From: Prevotellaceae bacterium UBA4361 | GTDB lineage: Bacteria > Bacteroidota > Bacteroidia > Bacteroidales > Bacteroidaceae | Direction: 5' to 3' | NCBI GenBank assembly: GCA_002393575.1 | Contig: DGSN01000083.1 | Span: 1 to 61,163 of the forward strand | Length of the DNA stretch: 61,163 bases | In this document: one piece after another, positions 41,855 through 51,703 of the stretch | Layout: every line of letters starts with the position of its first letter | How positions within the stretch are numbered: position 1 is the first letter of the stretch | The notes under the pieces: model-generated | The model's database searches: none | The model's input: only the letters and a program-made list of their open reading frames with translations | What the model was told of the DNA's origin: nothing | Made by a program: the position numbers and the translations under genes

Positions 41855-43516
41855 ATGATACAGATTTTATGCAAGAACAATGAGAAAACAGGGGCGTTTG
41901 ACTTTGGCACTTCGCTCCTTCAGGTTTTCGACACGCTCCAACCTGAGTTGAAGCATAAACCCATTTGTGCTGTGGTCAACAACCATATTCAAGGACTCAC
42001 GTTCCGCATCTTTGGTTCGAAGGTGGTGGAGTTTTTGGACTATACATCAGAGATTGGCAGAAAGGTGTATATGCGCAGTTTCAGCTTCGTGCTCTACAAA
42101 GCTGTGGAGGACCTTCTGCCAGGTCTCCGACTGGTCATTGAGGCTCCTGTGTCGAAGGGCTATTTCTTCACCTTGCGCAACAAGGACAACAACGAGGAAT
42201 TCCCTGTCACGCTGGCTATGGTGCAGAACCTGAAGGCTCGTATCAAGGAAATCATTGCCGAAGGCCATCGCTTCCATCGCATGGAAGCACCCACACCAGA
42301 GGTGGCTCAACTCTTTCGTGAACGAGGACTGGAGAAGAAAGCTAAACTTGTGGAGGGAATAGGACGCCTCTTCTGCTATTATTACAAACTGGCAGAGACT
42401 GTGGATTATTTTTATGGTCCGCTCGTGCCATCCACAGACTATCTTGAAACATTCGACCTCGTGAAATACTACGACGGCATCCTTCTCCAGTTGCCACGCA
42501 GCGATGGCAAACTGCCAGGCATCGTGAAGCAGGAGAAGATGTTGCAGGCTTTCCGCGATGATCATCACTTGGCTGACTTGGTCGGTGTGTCGTCGGTGGG
42601 CGAGCTTAACGAACTGGCTCGCAGTGGACAGGCTGGTGATGCCATCAAGGTGTCGGAGGCACTTCAGGAGAAACGCATCAGTCGCATTGCCGACAGTATT
42701 GCCGCGCGTCCTGAGACTAAAGTGGTGCTCATTGCCGGTCCGTCTTCCAGCGGAAAGACTACTTTCAGCAAGCGCCTTTGTGTGCAACTCTTGGCTTGCG
42801 GACTGAAGCCTCGGCTCATTTCGCTCGACGACTACTTTGTGGATAGGGAACACACTCCTATCGATGAAAACGGCGACTATGACTACGAGTCTATCTATTC
42901 GCTCAACCTCGACCTGTTCCATCAGCAACTCCAGCAGATGCTCAACGGTGAAGAGGTGGAACTGCCACGCTACGACTTCCCGACAGGCAAGAGTGTGAAA
43001 AGTGGCACGCGCATCAAACTGGAGTCGAACACTATCCTGCTGATGGAGGGCATCCATGCTCTCAATCCGCTCATGTCGGAAGGGATTCCCGAAGAGAAGA
43101 AATTCCGCATTTATGTGTCGGCTCTCACCACCATCAAGCTTGATAACCACAATTATGTGCCTACGACCGACAACCGTCTGATTCGCCGTATCGTGCGCGA
43201 CAACCAGTTCCGTGGCACCAGTGCCCGCAGCACCATCGCACGTTGGCCAAGTGTGCGCCGTGGTGAGGATAAGTGGATTTTCCCTTATCAGGAGAATGCC
43301 GACGTGATGTTCAACAGTGCGCTCATCTACGAACTCTCTGTCCTTCGCAACCACGCTCTGCCTCTCCTTGAATCCGTGCCTGAGAATTGCGAAGAGCATA
43401 CCTTGGCATACGCGCTCACTGAATTCCTGCGCTACTTCGAACCTATCAGCGACAAGGAACTGCCTCCTACGTCCCTGCTCCGAGAATTCCTCGGAGGAAG
43501 CTCGTTCAGGTATTAA
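41855..43516 (+). CDS. Nucleoside kinase (uridine kinase-like) with TGS-type N-terminal domain
   Basis: 553 residues. The N-terminal part resembles the TGS and editing-like domains of threonyl-tRNA synthetase, with GHRFHRMEAPTPEV near 137 marking the second. The kinase half carries the P-loop GPSSSGKTT (295-303), then ISLDDYFVDR and RYDFPTGKSV, as in uridine kinase/phosphoribulokinase enzymes. These fusion proteins are standard in Bacteroidetes. They probably phosphorylate a nucleoside in the cytoplasm, but the acceptor is uncertain. Single gene. Confidence 0.88.
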   Translation: MIQILCKNNEKTGAFDFGTSLLQVFDTLQPELKHKPICAVVNNHIQGLTFRIFGSKVVEFLDYTSEIGRKVYMRSFSFVLYKAVEDLLPGLRLVIEAPVSKGYFFTLRNKDNNEEFPVTLAMVQNLKARIKEIIAEGHRFHRMEAPTPEVAQLFRERGLEKKAKLVEGIGRLFCYYYKLAETVDYFYGPLVPSTDYLETFDLVKYYDGILLQLPRSDGKLPGIVKQEKMLQAFRDDHHLADLVGVSSVGELNELARSGQAGDAIKVSEALQEKRISRIADSIAARPETKVVLIAGPSSSGKTTFSKRLCVQLLACGLKPRLISLDDYFVDREHTPIDENGDYDYESIYSLNLDLFHQQLQQMLNGEEVELPRYDFPTGKSVKSGTRIKLESNTILLMEGIHALNPLMSEGIPEEKKFRIYVSALTTIKLDNHNYVPTTDNRLIRRIVRDNQFRGTSARSTIARWPSVRRGEDKWIFPYQENADVMFNSALIYELSVLRNHALPLLESVPENCEEHTLAYALTEFLRYFEPISDKELPPTSLLREFLGGSSFRY

Positions 43517-43519
43517 CGC

Positions 43520-43640
43520 GGGGCGTGAAAATAGAAAGTGAAAAATGAAAAGTGAATAGTGAAAAATGCCATCCGGCAAAATCGCCCCACGTTTCTCGTT
43601 TCACGCTTCACGTTAAACACTAAACACTAAACTCTAAACA
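43520..43640. repeat. Word-repeat hairpin with CCATCCGG loop core
   Basis: agaaagtgaaaaatgaaaag on the left pairs with tttcacgcttcacgttaaac on the right. The centre TGCCATCCGGCAAAAT (43567) matches the loop at 38251 with few changes. Confidence 0.7.
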
Positions 43641-43647
43641 TTATATC

Positions 43648-46011
43648 ATGAAACATTTGAAACCTTTTCTTACTGGCCTTGTCATGATGACAGGCGTTTT
43701 GCCGACACTGGCGCAGACCCCAACCGTGACCACTGACACTCGTTTTGCTCGCGGAGCAACGATGGCATTCGGACGCTGTAAGGTGGTGGCCAGTGGCACA
43801 ACCATCGAGGAACAGGGATTCTGCTGGAGCGAAAACCCTGAACCAACCATCAATGACAACAAGACAACTGAGTATTTGGAGAACAACGGTCGCATCTATT
43901 GGATGAAAGACCTGAAGCCTGCTACCATCTACTACGCTCGTGCTTATGCCAAAGCCACGAACGGCAATGTGGGCTATGGTGACGTGCTGAAGATTGTCAC
44001 TATCCCTAAGGGCAATATCCAATACACCATCCGCGATGGAGGGTCAACCGAACAGAAACAGCGCATCACGAATGCCACAGTGGAGGCGATTGATACATAT
44101 TGGAACAACCTCACCTCCATCAAGAACTTCAGACCAAGCATCGGTTTCGTTGATGGTGTGCCAACAGCAGACTGCTCCTACGGAGGTTGGATTCGTGTGG
44201 GATCCAACGCCAGCTATCAGCGTACAGGTACTATCATGCACGAAATGCTTCACGGCGTTGGAGTCATTCCTTGGGCTGACACCGAATGGAGCCGTCATAA
44301 CCTACGGTCGGGAGTAAATGGCGATGGTTATGGTACGGGATATTGGTTGGGGGACCGTGTCTCGGAGTTCCTACGCTTCTGGGACAATAGCACTACCTCG
44401 CAGCTCAATGGCGACTACCAGCACATGTGGCCTTACGGCATCAATGGTGCCCATGAGGACAATGGTAGTCAGGTTCTCTATCTGGGTTGCTCAATGGTCT
44501 GCCAGGCTTTGGGTGAGGATGGTTTGCAGCACACCAACAGCGAGTTTGCTCAGCCTTACTATTCGCTCGATTTCGATGCTGAAAAGAAATACTATCTCAA
44601 GAATGAAAGTTCTGATGGTGGACTCTATTCGGGCTATCTCATGGAAGGCAAGAACAAGAACCTGACGTGGAAGGTGATGAATGCGGCTGAGGCTGCTTCC
44701 AATGACTCTGCTGCCTGGTATGTGTCGTTCACGCCATCCAACCAATACTACCAGCTTCGCAATGCTGCTACAGGCAACTACATCACTTATCAGTCGGAGA
44801 ATTTCAGGACTGTGACACGTGCTGCAGAGCCAACTGCTGCTGAAAACCTACACGTGATGAAAAGTCGCATCGACCTCACCGTTGGTTCGGGAAACGATAC
44901 CTTCACGGGCAGAGGATTCTGGTTCATTCACCCAACAAGCAACTGGACTCCTCCTGCTATGACTGGCACGCGTTCGGGTGTGACGACCCAGTCCTTCAAC
45001 ATTGCCAATTCTGCCACCCAGCAGCGATGGCTCCTTCTCGATGTTGATGAACTTCCTATCTTCGACCGCTACGGAATCACGGGTACATTGGCACGTTTCA
45101 ATGAAAGTCTTGATGGTTACAAACAGCTTCTCGAAGTGCCTTACACGGCTACGAGCGATGACGTGACGACCACGTTCAGCTCGGCTGTTGCTACGGCTGA
45201 AAGCAATGTGAAAAAAGCCAAGACACCTAACGACATCAACGAAGTGGAAACCACACTTCGGACGGCTGCTCTCGACTTCTTGGAGAATGTGAGCATCACG
45301 GATGCAGACCAGCCTTTCGACCTCACTTTCCGCATCACCAATGCTCAGTTTGCTGACGAGTCGCTCTTCGGATGGGAATTCAACCACGAAGCAGAAAGTA
45401 GCGATGGTGTCGTCCTTTTCCCTGACCTCACTTACCACTTCTATCAGGACATTGCGGATGTGCCAATTGGAAACTACAAACTGGAAGTCAATGCATTCCA
45501 AAGCCCAGGTTCCGCAGAAAACGTCTATGCTGACTACCTCGCTGGCAACGATGCTGTTTCGGCGCACATCTACGTGGTGAAAGCTATCATTCGCGAGAAT
45601 ATCAAGAACATCATGGCTGACCGTCAGACCTCTGCTCTCTGTGATGGAAATGACGACGAAGCAGTGCTGGCTGACGGCACCTTCGTGCCAAAATCAGCCA
45701 AGGGTGCTGCCACTTACTTCGAACAAGGTCTTTACGACAATGTTGTCATTGGCAATTATCCACGTCGCACCACCACCTTCCGCATTGGTGCCCGTTCTCT
45801 CAAGCGAGGTGATGACTGGTGGTCTGCATTCAGTAACTTCCGCCTCTACTTCTACGGACAGGCTGAAGTGCCAAGTGCCATCGAACAGATTCAGAATCAC
45901 GAAACCGAGAACGACATTTATTCTCTCACAGGCGTGAAAGTGGGCACATCTACCCGTCATCTCCCTGCTGGTATCTACATCAAGAATGGAAAGAAACTGC
46001 TTGTGAAATAG
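43648..46011 (+). CDS. Secreted zincin-like protein with FN3-type N-terminal domain
   Basis: 787 residues, with a signal peptide ending near LPTLAQ. Residues about 25-115 look like a fibronectin-III-type domain (QGFCWSENPEPT and ATIYYARAYAKATNG). A metalloprotease-like domain follows, with TIMHEMLHGVGVIPW giving HExxH (His198, Glu199, His202). The third metzincin ligand (HExxHxxGxxH) is missing at its usual place. The middle has beta-trefoil-like blocks (YYLKNESSDGGLYSGYL). The end SLTGVKVG and GIYIKNGKKLLVK is an export-type tail. Probably a surface protease. Family not recognised. Confidence 0.7.
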   Translation: MKHLKPFLTGLVMMTGVLPTLAQTPTVTTDTRFARGATMAFGRCKVVASGTTIEEQGFCWSENPEPTINDNKTTEYLENNGRIYWMKDLKPATIYYARAYAKATNGNVGYGDVLKIVTIPKGNIQYTIRDGGSTEQKQRITNATVEAIDTYWNNLTSIKNFRPSIGFVDGVPTADCSYGGWIRVGSNASYQRTGTIMHEMLHGVGVIPWADTEWSRHNLRSGVNGDGYGTGYWLGDRVSEFLRFWDNSTTSQLNGDYQHMWPYGINGAHEDNGSQVLYLGCSMVCQALGEDGLQHTNSEFAQPYYSLDFDAEKKYYLKNESSDGGLYSGYLMEGKNKNLTWKVMNAAEAASNDSAAWYVSFTPSNQYYQLRNAATGNYITYQSENFRTVTRAAEPTAAENLHVMKSRIDLTVGSGNDTFTGRGFWFIHPTSNWTPPAMTGTRSGVTTQSFNIANSATQQRWLLLDVDELPIFDRYGITGTLARFNESLDGYKQLLEVPYTATSDDVTTTFSSAVATAESNVKKAKTPNDINEVETTLRTAALDFLENVSITDADQPFDLTFRITNAQFADESLFGWEFNHEAESSDGVVLFPDLTYHFYQDIADVPIGNYKLEVNAFQSPGSAENVYADYLAGNDAVSAHIYVVKAIIRENIKNIMADRQTSALCDGNDDEAVLADGTFVPKSAKGAATYFEQGLYDNVVIGNYPRRTTTFRIGARSLKRGDDWWSAFSNFRLYFYGQAEVPSAIEQIQNHETENDIYSLTGVKVGTSTRHLPAGIYIKNGKKLLVK

Positions 46012-46033
46012 CATAATTGCTTCAACAAAATGA

Positions 46034-46075
46034 GGGTGGAACATCAGTCGTTAAAGACTTTGTTCCACCCTTTTT
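46034..46075 (+). terminator. Terminator between convergent genes
   Basis: GGGTGGAACA (46034-46043) and TGTTCCACCC (46061-46070) form a perfect 10-bp stem, followed by TTTTT. Confidence 0.85.
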
Positions 46076-46115
46076 CGTTTAGAGTAATATTGTGCTTCCT
46101 GTGAATGTGTGTCGT

Positions 46116-47954
46116 TTACAGTGCTTGCATGTCGTTGAGTTTCTTGTAATAGCCACCAAGGGAGATGAGTTGGTCATGAGTGCCACATTCAACGATTTTG
46201 CCTTCGTGGAGGACATAGATTTCATCAGCGTTCTTGATGGTGGACAGACGATGGGCGATGGCGATGGTGGTGCGAGACTTCATCAATCGCTCCAGGGCAT
46301 CTTGGACGAGGCGTTCCGATTCGGTGTCGAGAGCGGAGGTAGCTTCGTCGAGAATGAGGATGGGAGGGTTCTTCAAGATGGCACGGGCAATGGAAATGCG
46401 CTGACGTTGACCGCCTGACAAACGTCCTCCTCGGTCGCCAATGTTGGTTTGGTAGCCGTTCTCCATTTCCATGATGAAATCGTGGGCGTTGGCTATCTTG
46501 GCTGCGGCTTCCACTTCCTCCTGTGTGGCGTTCTCCATGCCAAAAGCTATGTTGTTGAAAATCGTGTCGTTGAACAAGATGGCTTCTTGGTTGACGTTGC
46601 CGATGATGGAACGTAGCGAATTGATGCTGAGATTCTTGATGTTCTCACCATCGATGAGGATTTCTCCCTGCTGGATGTCATGGTAGCGAGGAATGAGATC
46701 GACGAGTGTTGATTTGCCTGAGCCTGATTGTCCGACGAGGGCGATGGTTTTTCCCTTCTCCACAGTGAGGTTGATGTCGTGTAGGATTTCTCGCGAACCG
46801 TTGTAGGAGAAAAACACATGGCGCAGTTCAATGCTCTGGTGAAGACCGTCAATTTGTTTAGGATGTGGGCTTTCGAGGATGGTGTTCTCTGCTCCGAGTA
46901 TCTTGTTGATGCGTTCCATGGATGCCATGCCTTTCTGAATGCTGTAGCCAGCCTTCGAGATTTCCTTCAGAGGCTGAAGGGTGGAGTAGAGGATGGTGAG
47001 GTAGAAGATGAAAGTGCTGGCATCGATGGGGGAGTTGCCTGAGAAGATGAGGTAGCCTCCAAACCAAAGCACGATGACAATCATGACGGTGCCGAGGAAT
47101 TCGCTCACGGGATGTGCTGCGCTTTGGCGGATGTTCACTTTCATGGACGCATTCCGAAACTCGTTGTTCACTTTCACAAAGCGTTCTTCCATTTTCTTCT
47201 CAGCAATGAATGCCTTGATGATGCGGAGTCCACCGAGTGTTTCCTCAATCTGGCTGAGTCCGTCGCTCCATTTCGATTGAGCGTAGAGTGACTGTTTCTT
47301 CAGCGACTTTCCAATGCGCCCTATGCCAAACGCCATGACAGGAACCACGAGGAGGGTGAAGAGAGTGAGTTGCCAGCTCACGCCAATCATCACAGACAGA
47401 TAGACCAAGATGAGGATGGGGTTCTTGATAATCATGTCGAGCGACGAACCGATGGAGGAATCAACCTCGTTGACATCGGTGCTGACGCGCGCCAGGATGT
47501 CGCCTTTGCGCTCTTCGGAGAAGAACGAAAGGGGAAGTTCGAGGATTTTGCGGTAGATGTTGTTGCGAATATCCCGCACAACACCAGTCTTGATGGGAGT
47601 GAGCGTGGCAGAGCCACCGAAATAGCAAGAGGTTTTCAGGAGTGTCATCAGTGCCAGTCCTGCACCAAGGATGAGCATCGTGGTGGATGGACCGTATGTG
47701 CTGATGAGCTGTTGTGATCCGTAATAAAGGTTGTTGATGGTGACATCTTTCAGGTCGCCAAACTCTGCTGCGCTGAAAGGCATGTAGTCGTAGTGTGCTT
47801 GTTCTATTTGGAACAGGATGTTCAGAATAGGAATCAGCACGACAAACGAGCATACATTCAGCAGGGCAGACAGAATGTTGAATCCGAAAGTGGCGGCAAT
47901 AAAACCTTTATACGGGGCAAAATACTTGCCCATCACTTTGAAAAACTCTTTCAT
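46116..47954 (-). CDS. ABC transporter, fused permease and ATPase (MsbA-like exporter)
   Basis: 612 residues: six membrane helices (about 15-310) then a nucleotide-binding domain. Walker A is GQSGSGKST, the signature LSGGQRQRIS and Walker B ILILDEATSALD, with the H-loop in IAHRLST. Such half-size type IV exporters pair to flip lipids, often lipid A core, or export peptides or drugs. MsbA-type lipid flipping is plausible, but the sequence alone does not prove it. Single reverse-strand gene. A word-repeat hairpin lies upstream. Confidence 0.92.
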   Translation of the reverse strand: MKEFFKVMGKYFAPYKGFIAATFGFNILSALLNVCSFVVLIPILNILFQIEQAHYDYMPFSAAEFGDLKDVTINNLYYGSQQLISTYGPSTTMLILGAGLALMTLLKTSCYFGGSATLTPIKTGVVRDIRNNIYRKILELPLSFFSEERKGDILARVSTDVNEVDSSIGSSLDMIIKNPILILVYLSVMIGVSWQLTLFTLLVVPVMAFGIGRIGKSLKKQSLYAQSKWSDGLSQIEETLGGLRIIKAFIAEKKMEERFVKVNNEFRNASMKVNIRQSAAHPVSEFLGTVMIVIVLWFGGYLIFSGNSPIDASTFIFYLTILYSTLQPLKEISKAGYSIQKGMASMERINKILGAENTILESPHPKQIDGLHQSIELRHVFFSYNGSREILHDINLTVEKGKTIALVGQSGSGKSTLVDLIPRYHDIQQGEILIDGENIKNLSINSLRSIIGNVNQEAILFNDTIFNNIAFGMENATQEEVEAAAKIANAHDFIMEMENGYQTNIGDRGGRLSGGQRQRISIARAILKNPPILILDEATSALDTESERLVQDALERLMKSRTTIAIAHRLSTIKNADEIYVLHEGKIVECGTHDQLISLGGYYKKLNDMQAL

Positions 47955-47964
47955 CAGCTATGTA

Positions 47965-48051
47965 TAAATTAAGAATGAGGAACTTCTTGAATAAATGAGG
48001 AATGAGGAATGTGAAATTAATTCCTAACTCCTAATTTCTAACTCCTAATTA
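47965..48051. repeat. Word-repeat hairpin (TTAAGAATGAGGA / TCCTAACTCCTAATT)
   Basis: gaatgaggaa-type words on the left and ttcctaactcctaatt-type words on the right. It separates the ABC transporter gene from the argS-rnhA pair. Confidence 0.6.
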
Positions 48052-48072
48052 GAAAAAAGAAGTTCTTCATTA

Positions 48073-48534
48073 TCATTTTCTTCCGAAGTCGGCAGGTATT
48101 TCACCCCATTGCTCAGTGTTCCATTTGATGATGGGGTTGGAGTAGGAGTTGGAGAGAAGCCATGCTTCAGCGCGAGCAATCATGTTGTGGAGCGATTGGT
48201 TCTCGGGTGTGCGTGGAAGCGTCGTTTTGCATTTCTTCTTCTTTACCCAAATCTGTGCGGTGCGGCTGTCGCTGTAGATGGGGATAGCTGAATTCTTCTT
48301 CTTGAGCAGGGCAAGGGCATGGACAATGGCAAGAAATTCTCCGATGTTGTTCGTGCCTTGCACTGGGCCGAAGTGGAAAATCTGTTGCCCTGTCCGCAGA
48401 TAGATGCCTCGATACTCCATTGGTCCAGGATTCCCGCTACACGCTGCATCCACTGCCACCGCATTGGCCTCCACCTCAAGCGGAAGTGGAAGGACCGTGT
48501 CGTGGCGATTGTCAGGCGGATTCTGTAAGCTCAC
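48073..48534 (-). CDS. Ribonuclease H (type 1 fold)
   Basis: 153 residues. The four acidic catalytic residues are in place: Asp in VDAACSGNPGP near 28, Glu in GEFLAIVHAL near 66, Asp in IYSDSRTAQIW near 87 and Asp in PADFGRK at the end. It cuts RNA in RNA-DNA hybrids. The start is GTG at 48534, because no ATG is available, and it lies 19 bp after the argS stop, so the two form an operon. The N-terminal 20 residues are not conserved and a later start is possible. Confidence 0.85.
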   Translation of the reverse strand: MSLQNPPDNRHDTVLPLPLEVEANAVAVDAACSGNPGPMEYRGIYLRTGQQIFHFGPVQGTNNIGEFLAIVHALALLKKKNSAIPIYSDSRTAQIWVKKKKCKTTLPRTPENQSLHNMIARAEAWLLSNSYSNPIIKWNTEQWGEIPADFGRK

Positions 48535-48553
48535 AGTGCTCGAAGGTTATGTG

Positions 48554-50374
48554 TTACATCCTTTCAGGCACTTCGATGCCGAGCAGCCCCATGCCGAGGC
48601 GGATGACTTTGGCAACAGCCTTGGAGAGTGTGAGACGGAACAGCTTCTTGTTTTCGTCTTCCTCGCCGAGGATGCTGAAGTCGTGGTAGAATTGGTTGTA
48701 TTCCTTCGTAAGTTCGTAGCAGTAGTTTGCTATGCCCGATGGACTGTAGTCCTGACCAGCCTGGCGAACAGCAGCCTTGAACCCGTTGAGTTTCTGAATG
48801 AGGTCGGTTTCCTTCTCCGAAATCTCCACGTTGGCATCGATGGCTTTTGCAACCGAGATGCCTGCTTCCTCTGCCTTGCGGAGGATGGAAGCGATGCGGG
48901 CGTAGGTGTATTGGATGAAAGGACCTGTGTCGCCATTGAAATTGATGGACTCTTCGGGGTTGAAGAGCATATTCTTGCGAGCGTCCACCTTGAGGATGAA
49001 GTATTTGAGCGCGCCGAGTCCCACCTTGCGGGCAATCTCACGTGCTTCGTCTTCAGGAATCTGAACCTTCTTGGTCATTTCCTTCGACACTTGGTAAGCA
49101 TCTTCAATCATGTCTGCCATCAGTTCGTCGGCATCCACAACTGTGCCTTCGCGACTCTTCATCTTTCCGTTTGGCAGTTCCACCATTCCGTAAGAGAAGT
49201 GGACGAGGCTCTTTCCCCATTCAAATCCGAGTTTGTCGAGCAGGAGCGAGAGCACCTGGAAGTGGTAGTTCTGTTCGTTGCCCACCACGTAAATCATCTT
49301 GTCGATAGGGTAGTCCTCATAGCGGAGTTTGGCGGTGCCGATGTCCTGTGTCATATAGACGGATGTACCATCGCTGCGGAGCAACAACTTCTCATCGAGT
49401 CCATCGCTCGAAAGGTCTGCCCAGACGGAACCATCCTCGCGACGATAGAAGAGACCCTTTTCAAGTCCTTCGAGCACTTTCTCTTTACCTTCGAGGTATG
49501 TGTCTGATTCGTAGTATATCTTATCGAACGAAACGCCCATCATCTTGTAGGTCTCATCAAAACCTGCATACACCCATTCGTTCATGGTCTTCCACAACTG
49601 GCGCACTTCGGGGTCGTTGTGCTCCCATTTCACGAGCATCTCGTGTGCTTCCTTGATGAGTGGTGCTTCCTGCTTGGCTTTTTCCTTGGCTTCCTCTGCG
49701 TCCATGCCGTTGGCGATGTACTGTTTGGAGAGTTCATCACATTCAGCCTTGTAGTGCTTGTCAAACTCCACGTAGAAGTCGCCAATGAGATGGTCACCCT
49801 TCTTGCCTGTTGACTCAGGAGTAGCGCCATTGCCCCATTTCTGCCAAGCCAGCATCGACTTGCAGATGTGGATGCCTCGGTCGTTTACGATATTGGTTTT
49901 CACCACCTTGTTGCCGTTGGCTTCGATGATGCGAGCCAGAGCCGAACCGAGGAGGTTGTTGCGCATGTGTCCCAGGTGGAGCGGCTTGTTGGTGTTGGGC
50001 GATGAGTACTCAATCATCACGAGAGGCGACTTCGAGTCTGCCTTCTTGAAGCCGAAATGCTCGTCGGCACTGATTTCGTTGAGTAGCTGAATCCATGATG
50101 CTGGCGAAACGACAATGTTGAGGAATCCTTTCACCACATTGAAGTTTGCCACCACGTCTTGTGCGTTATCCTGCAAATACTGTCCGAGTTCAGCAGCCAC
50201 GTCCTCTGGCTTCTTGCGTGCAATCTTCACAAATGGGAAAACCACAACGGTGAGGTGTCCCTCAAATTCCTTCTTGGTTTTCTGCAACTGAACTTGGTCG
50301 GCTGTAACATCTGCGTCGTAGAGTGCCTTCACGCCTGCTACAACTGCCTGAATGATTTTCTCTTCTATAGTCAT
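48554..50374 (-). CDS. argS: Arginyl-tRNA synthetase
   Basis: 606 residues, class I synthetase. An additional N-terminal tRNA D-loop domain (1-110) precedes the catalytic core with SSPNTNKPLHLGHMRNN (HIGH motif as HLGH). The KMSKS site appears as the degenerate KMKSREGTV, normal for ArgRS. The C-terminal anticodon-binding helices end MGLLGIEVPERM. Charges tRNA-Arg in the cytoplasm. It has a full consensus promoter and is followed by an RNase H gene. Confidence 0.97.
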   Translation of the reverse strand: MTIEEKIIQAVVAGVKALYDADVTADQVQLQKTKKEFEGHLTVVVFPFVKIARKKPEDVAAELGQYLQDNAQDVVANFNVVKGFLNIVVSPASWIQLLNEISADEHFGFKKADSKSPLVMIEYSSPNTNKPLHLGHMRNNLLGSALARIIEANGNKVVKTNIVNDRGIHICKSMLAWQKWGNGATPESTGKKGDHLIGDFYVEFDKHYKAECDELSKQYIANGMDAEEAKEKAKQEAPLIKEAHEMLVKWEHNDPEVRQLWKTMNEWVYAGFDETYKMMGVSFDKIYYESDTYLEGKEKVLEGLEKGLFYRREDGSVWADLSSDGLDEKLLLRSDGTSVYMTQDIGTAKLRYEDYPIDKMIYVVGNEQNYHFQVLSLLLDKLGFEWGKSLVHFSYGMVELPNGKMKSREGTVVDADELMADMIEDAYQVSKEMTKKVQIPEDEAREIARKVGLGALKYFILKVDARKNMLFNPEESINFNGDTGPFIQYTYARIASILRKAEEAGISVAKAIDANVEISEKETDLIQKLNGFKAAVRQAGQDYSPSGIANYCYELTKEYNQFYHDFSILGEEDENKKLFRLTLSKAVAKVIRLGMGLLGIEVPERM

Positions 50375-50394
50375 GTATCAAAATAATTTGTGTG

Positions 50395-50425
50395 CAAAGA
50401 TACTGCAAATATTTCACTTGGCAAA
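50395..50425 (-). promoter_or_regulatory. Bacteroidetes-type promoter for argS
   Basis: The reverse strand reads TTTG (50422-50425) and TATCTTTG (50395-50402) with 19 bp between, a perfect consensus. The start codon is 20 bp downstream. Confidence 0.8.
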
Positions 50426-50542
50426 ATTCCCTTTCTCTTTAGGTGGCTTCTATAAATTATTCAAATAGAATTCTACCAATATATAAAAAAACAGCCATCG
50501 ACAAAGTCGCTTTGCTCTGCAAAGAAACGATAGAACACACCT

Positions 50543-51601
50543 TTACACCACTTTTTGCGATGCTTGCTCAGATGGTGAGTTGTCTTGCTGAGCGTTTCCC
50601 TTCTCCAAGTCTAAGAACCGAATGATTCTTTCTCTCAATTTCAGGTATGCTTCGCAGTCATGATAGTTGGTGTTGCGGCGAAGCATCTGGTCCACGGGGC
50701 TTTGGCTGTGCTGGTAGCTGGATAGTTCGTTGTCCATCTGGATGCGATGGTCGCCAGCCAGACGTTTGATTTCCTTCTCGCGCTCGCGTCGGAGCAAGGT
50801 GCAAGCAGGGTCGAGTGCTGCCATGCAGACATTCTCGAAGAGGTGATGCCCTTGTATATATAAATAGGTATTGTCGGGACGGATGCCCAATTGCAGCAGT
50901 TCCTCTTTTAGTGGACGCAGTTTGCCTTTCGCTTCGGGATAGTTGCGCTGCATCCATGCCACCTTGCGGTTCACCTTCTTCTTGACGGCTTCGAGTGCGG
51001 TGGATGGTTTGAAGAGGTTGAGGTTCTCGATGGAAATGAAGTTGCAGAAGGAGTTGAGAGGAAGGTCGCGGTAACGCTGGCGACGATAGAGCCATACGCT
51101 CCAGATGAACAACTCATAGATGATTTCGCTGTATTCCTTCAGGTAGGCTTCGAAATCGAAGATTTTGCGGTCGTTGAGCGTTGCCATCACGCACACCTCG
51201 TGGAGCGAAGGCGCATAGCACTGGTAGTTCTCGATGGCATAAACCACGGTGTGAATCACGTAGGGATTGTCGAGCATGGCTTTGGAGAAAGACGTATGGC
51301 CTTGCATCAGATAGTCCAGGTCGGCATCCACACAGGCAATCATGCACTGTCCGAGGTTCTGCCCCAGCTGGTTGGTCATGGCTTGCTTCTTGCCTCGCGA
51401 GAGGTCTGTGCGCGATGGAAGCACCACCTCAAATTCCCGTTCGTCGTTCTCAAACTCCTGGAACACATTGCGCCAAAAAAATACGTCGTCATAGCTTTCC
51501 ACGTAGGCTATGATGCGTCTCTTCTTCTTTCCGCCAGGGCGAAGTCGGTTGCTTGCCTCGAAATAGCGGGAAGTGATATTTCCCGTGAGTGTCTTTGACA
51601 T
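50543..51601 (-). CDS. DUF4435 (TOPRIM-type) protein, possible nuclease
   Basis: 352 residues. TOPRIM-like motifs are visible: AYVESYDDVFFW with Glu35 and Asp39, and ACVDADLDYL with Asp92, Asp94 and Asp96 (DxD). YAIENYQCYAPSL near 131 is a typical DUF4435 segment. In the PARIS anti-phage system the DUF4435 protein AriB is the toxic nuclease, released by the ATPase AriA. Here the ATPase gene lies just upstream on the same strand, in the same order. The C-terminal 100 residues are extra helices. A housekeeping role is also possible. Gap to the ATPase gene 102 bp, filled by a repeat hairpin. Confidence 0.8.
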   Translation of the reverse strand: MSKTLTGNITSRYFEASNRLRPGGKKKRRIIAYVESYDDVFFWRNVFQEFENDEREFEVVLPSRTDLSRGKKQAMTNQLGQNLGQCMIACVDADLDYLMQGHTSFSKAMLDNPYVIHTVVYAIENYQCYAPSLHEVCVMATLNDRKIFDFEAYLKEYSEIIYELFIWSVWLYRRQRYRDLPLNSFCNFISIENLNLFKPSTALEAVKKKVNRKVAWMQRNYPEAKGKLRPLKEELLQLGIRPDNTYLYIQGHHLFENVCMAALDPACTLLRREREKEIKRLAGDHRIQMDNELSSYQHSQSPVDQMLRRNTNYHDCEAYLKLRERIIRFLDLEKGNAQQDNSPSEQASQKVV

Positions 51602-51611
51602 GCTTCGCTTT

Positions 51612-51694
51612 TAGAAAGTTAAAAGTTATAAGTTAAAAATTAAAATTGGCTATCCAGATGGTCTTTTAACTTTTAACTATTAACTTTTAACTTA
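51612..51694. repeat. Word-repeat hairpin with TTGGCTATCCAGATGG loop
   Basis: agaaagttaaaagttataag and gttaaaaat on the left pair with cttttaactattaactttt on the right. The loop ttggctatccagatgg at 51646 matches loops at 38218 and 39689. It lies between the ATPase and DUF4435 genes. Confidence 0.7.
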
Positions 51695-51703
51695 TCGAAG
51701 TTT

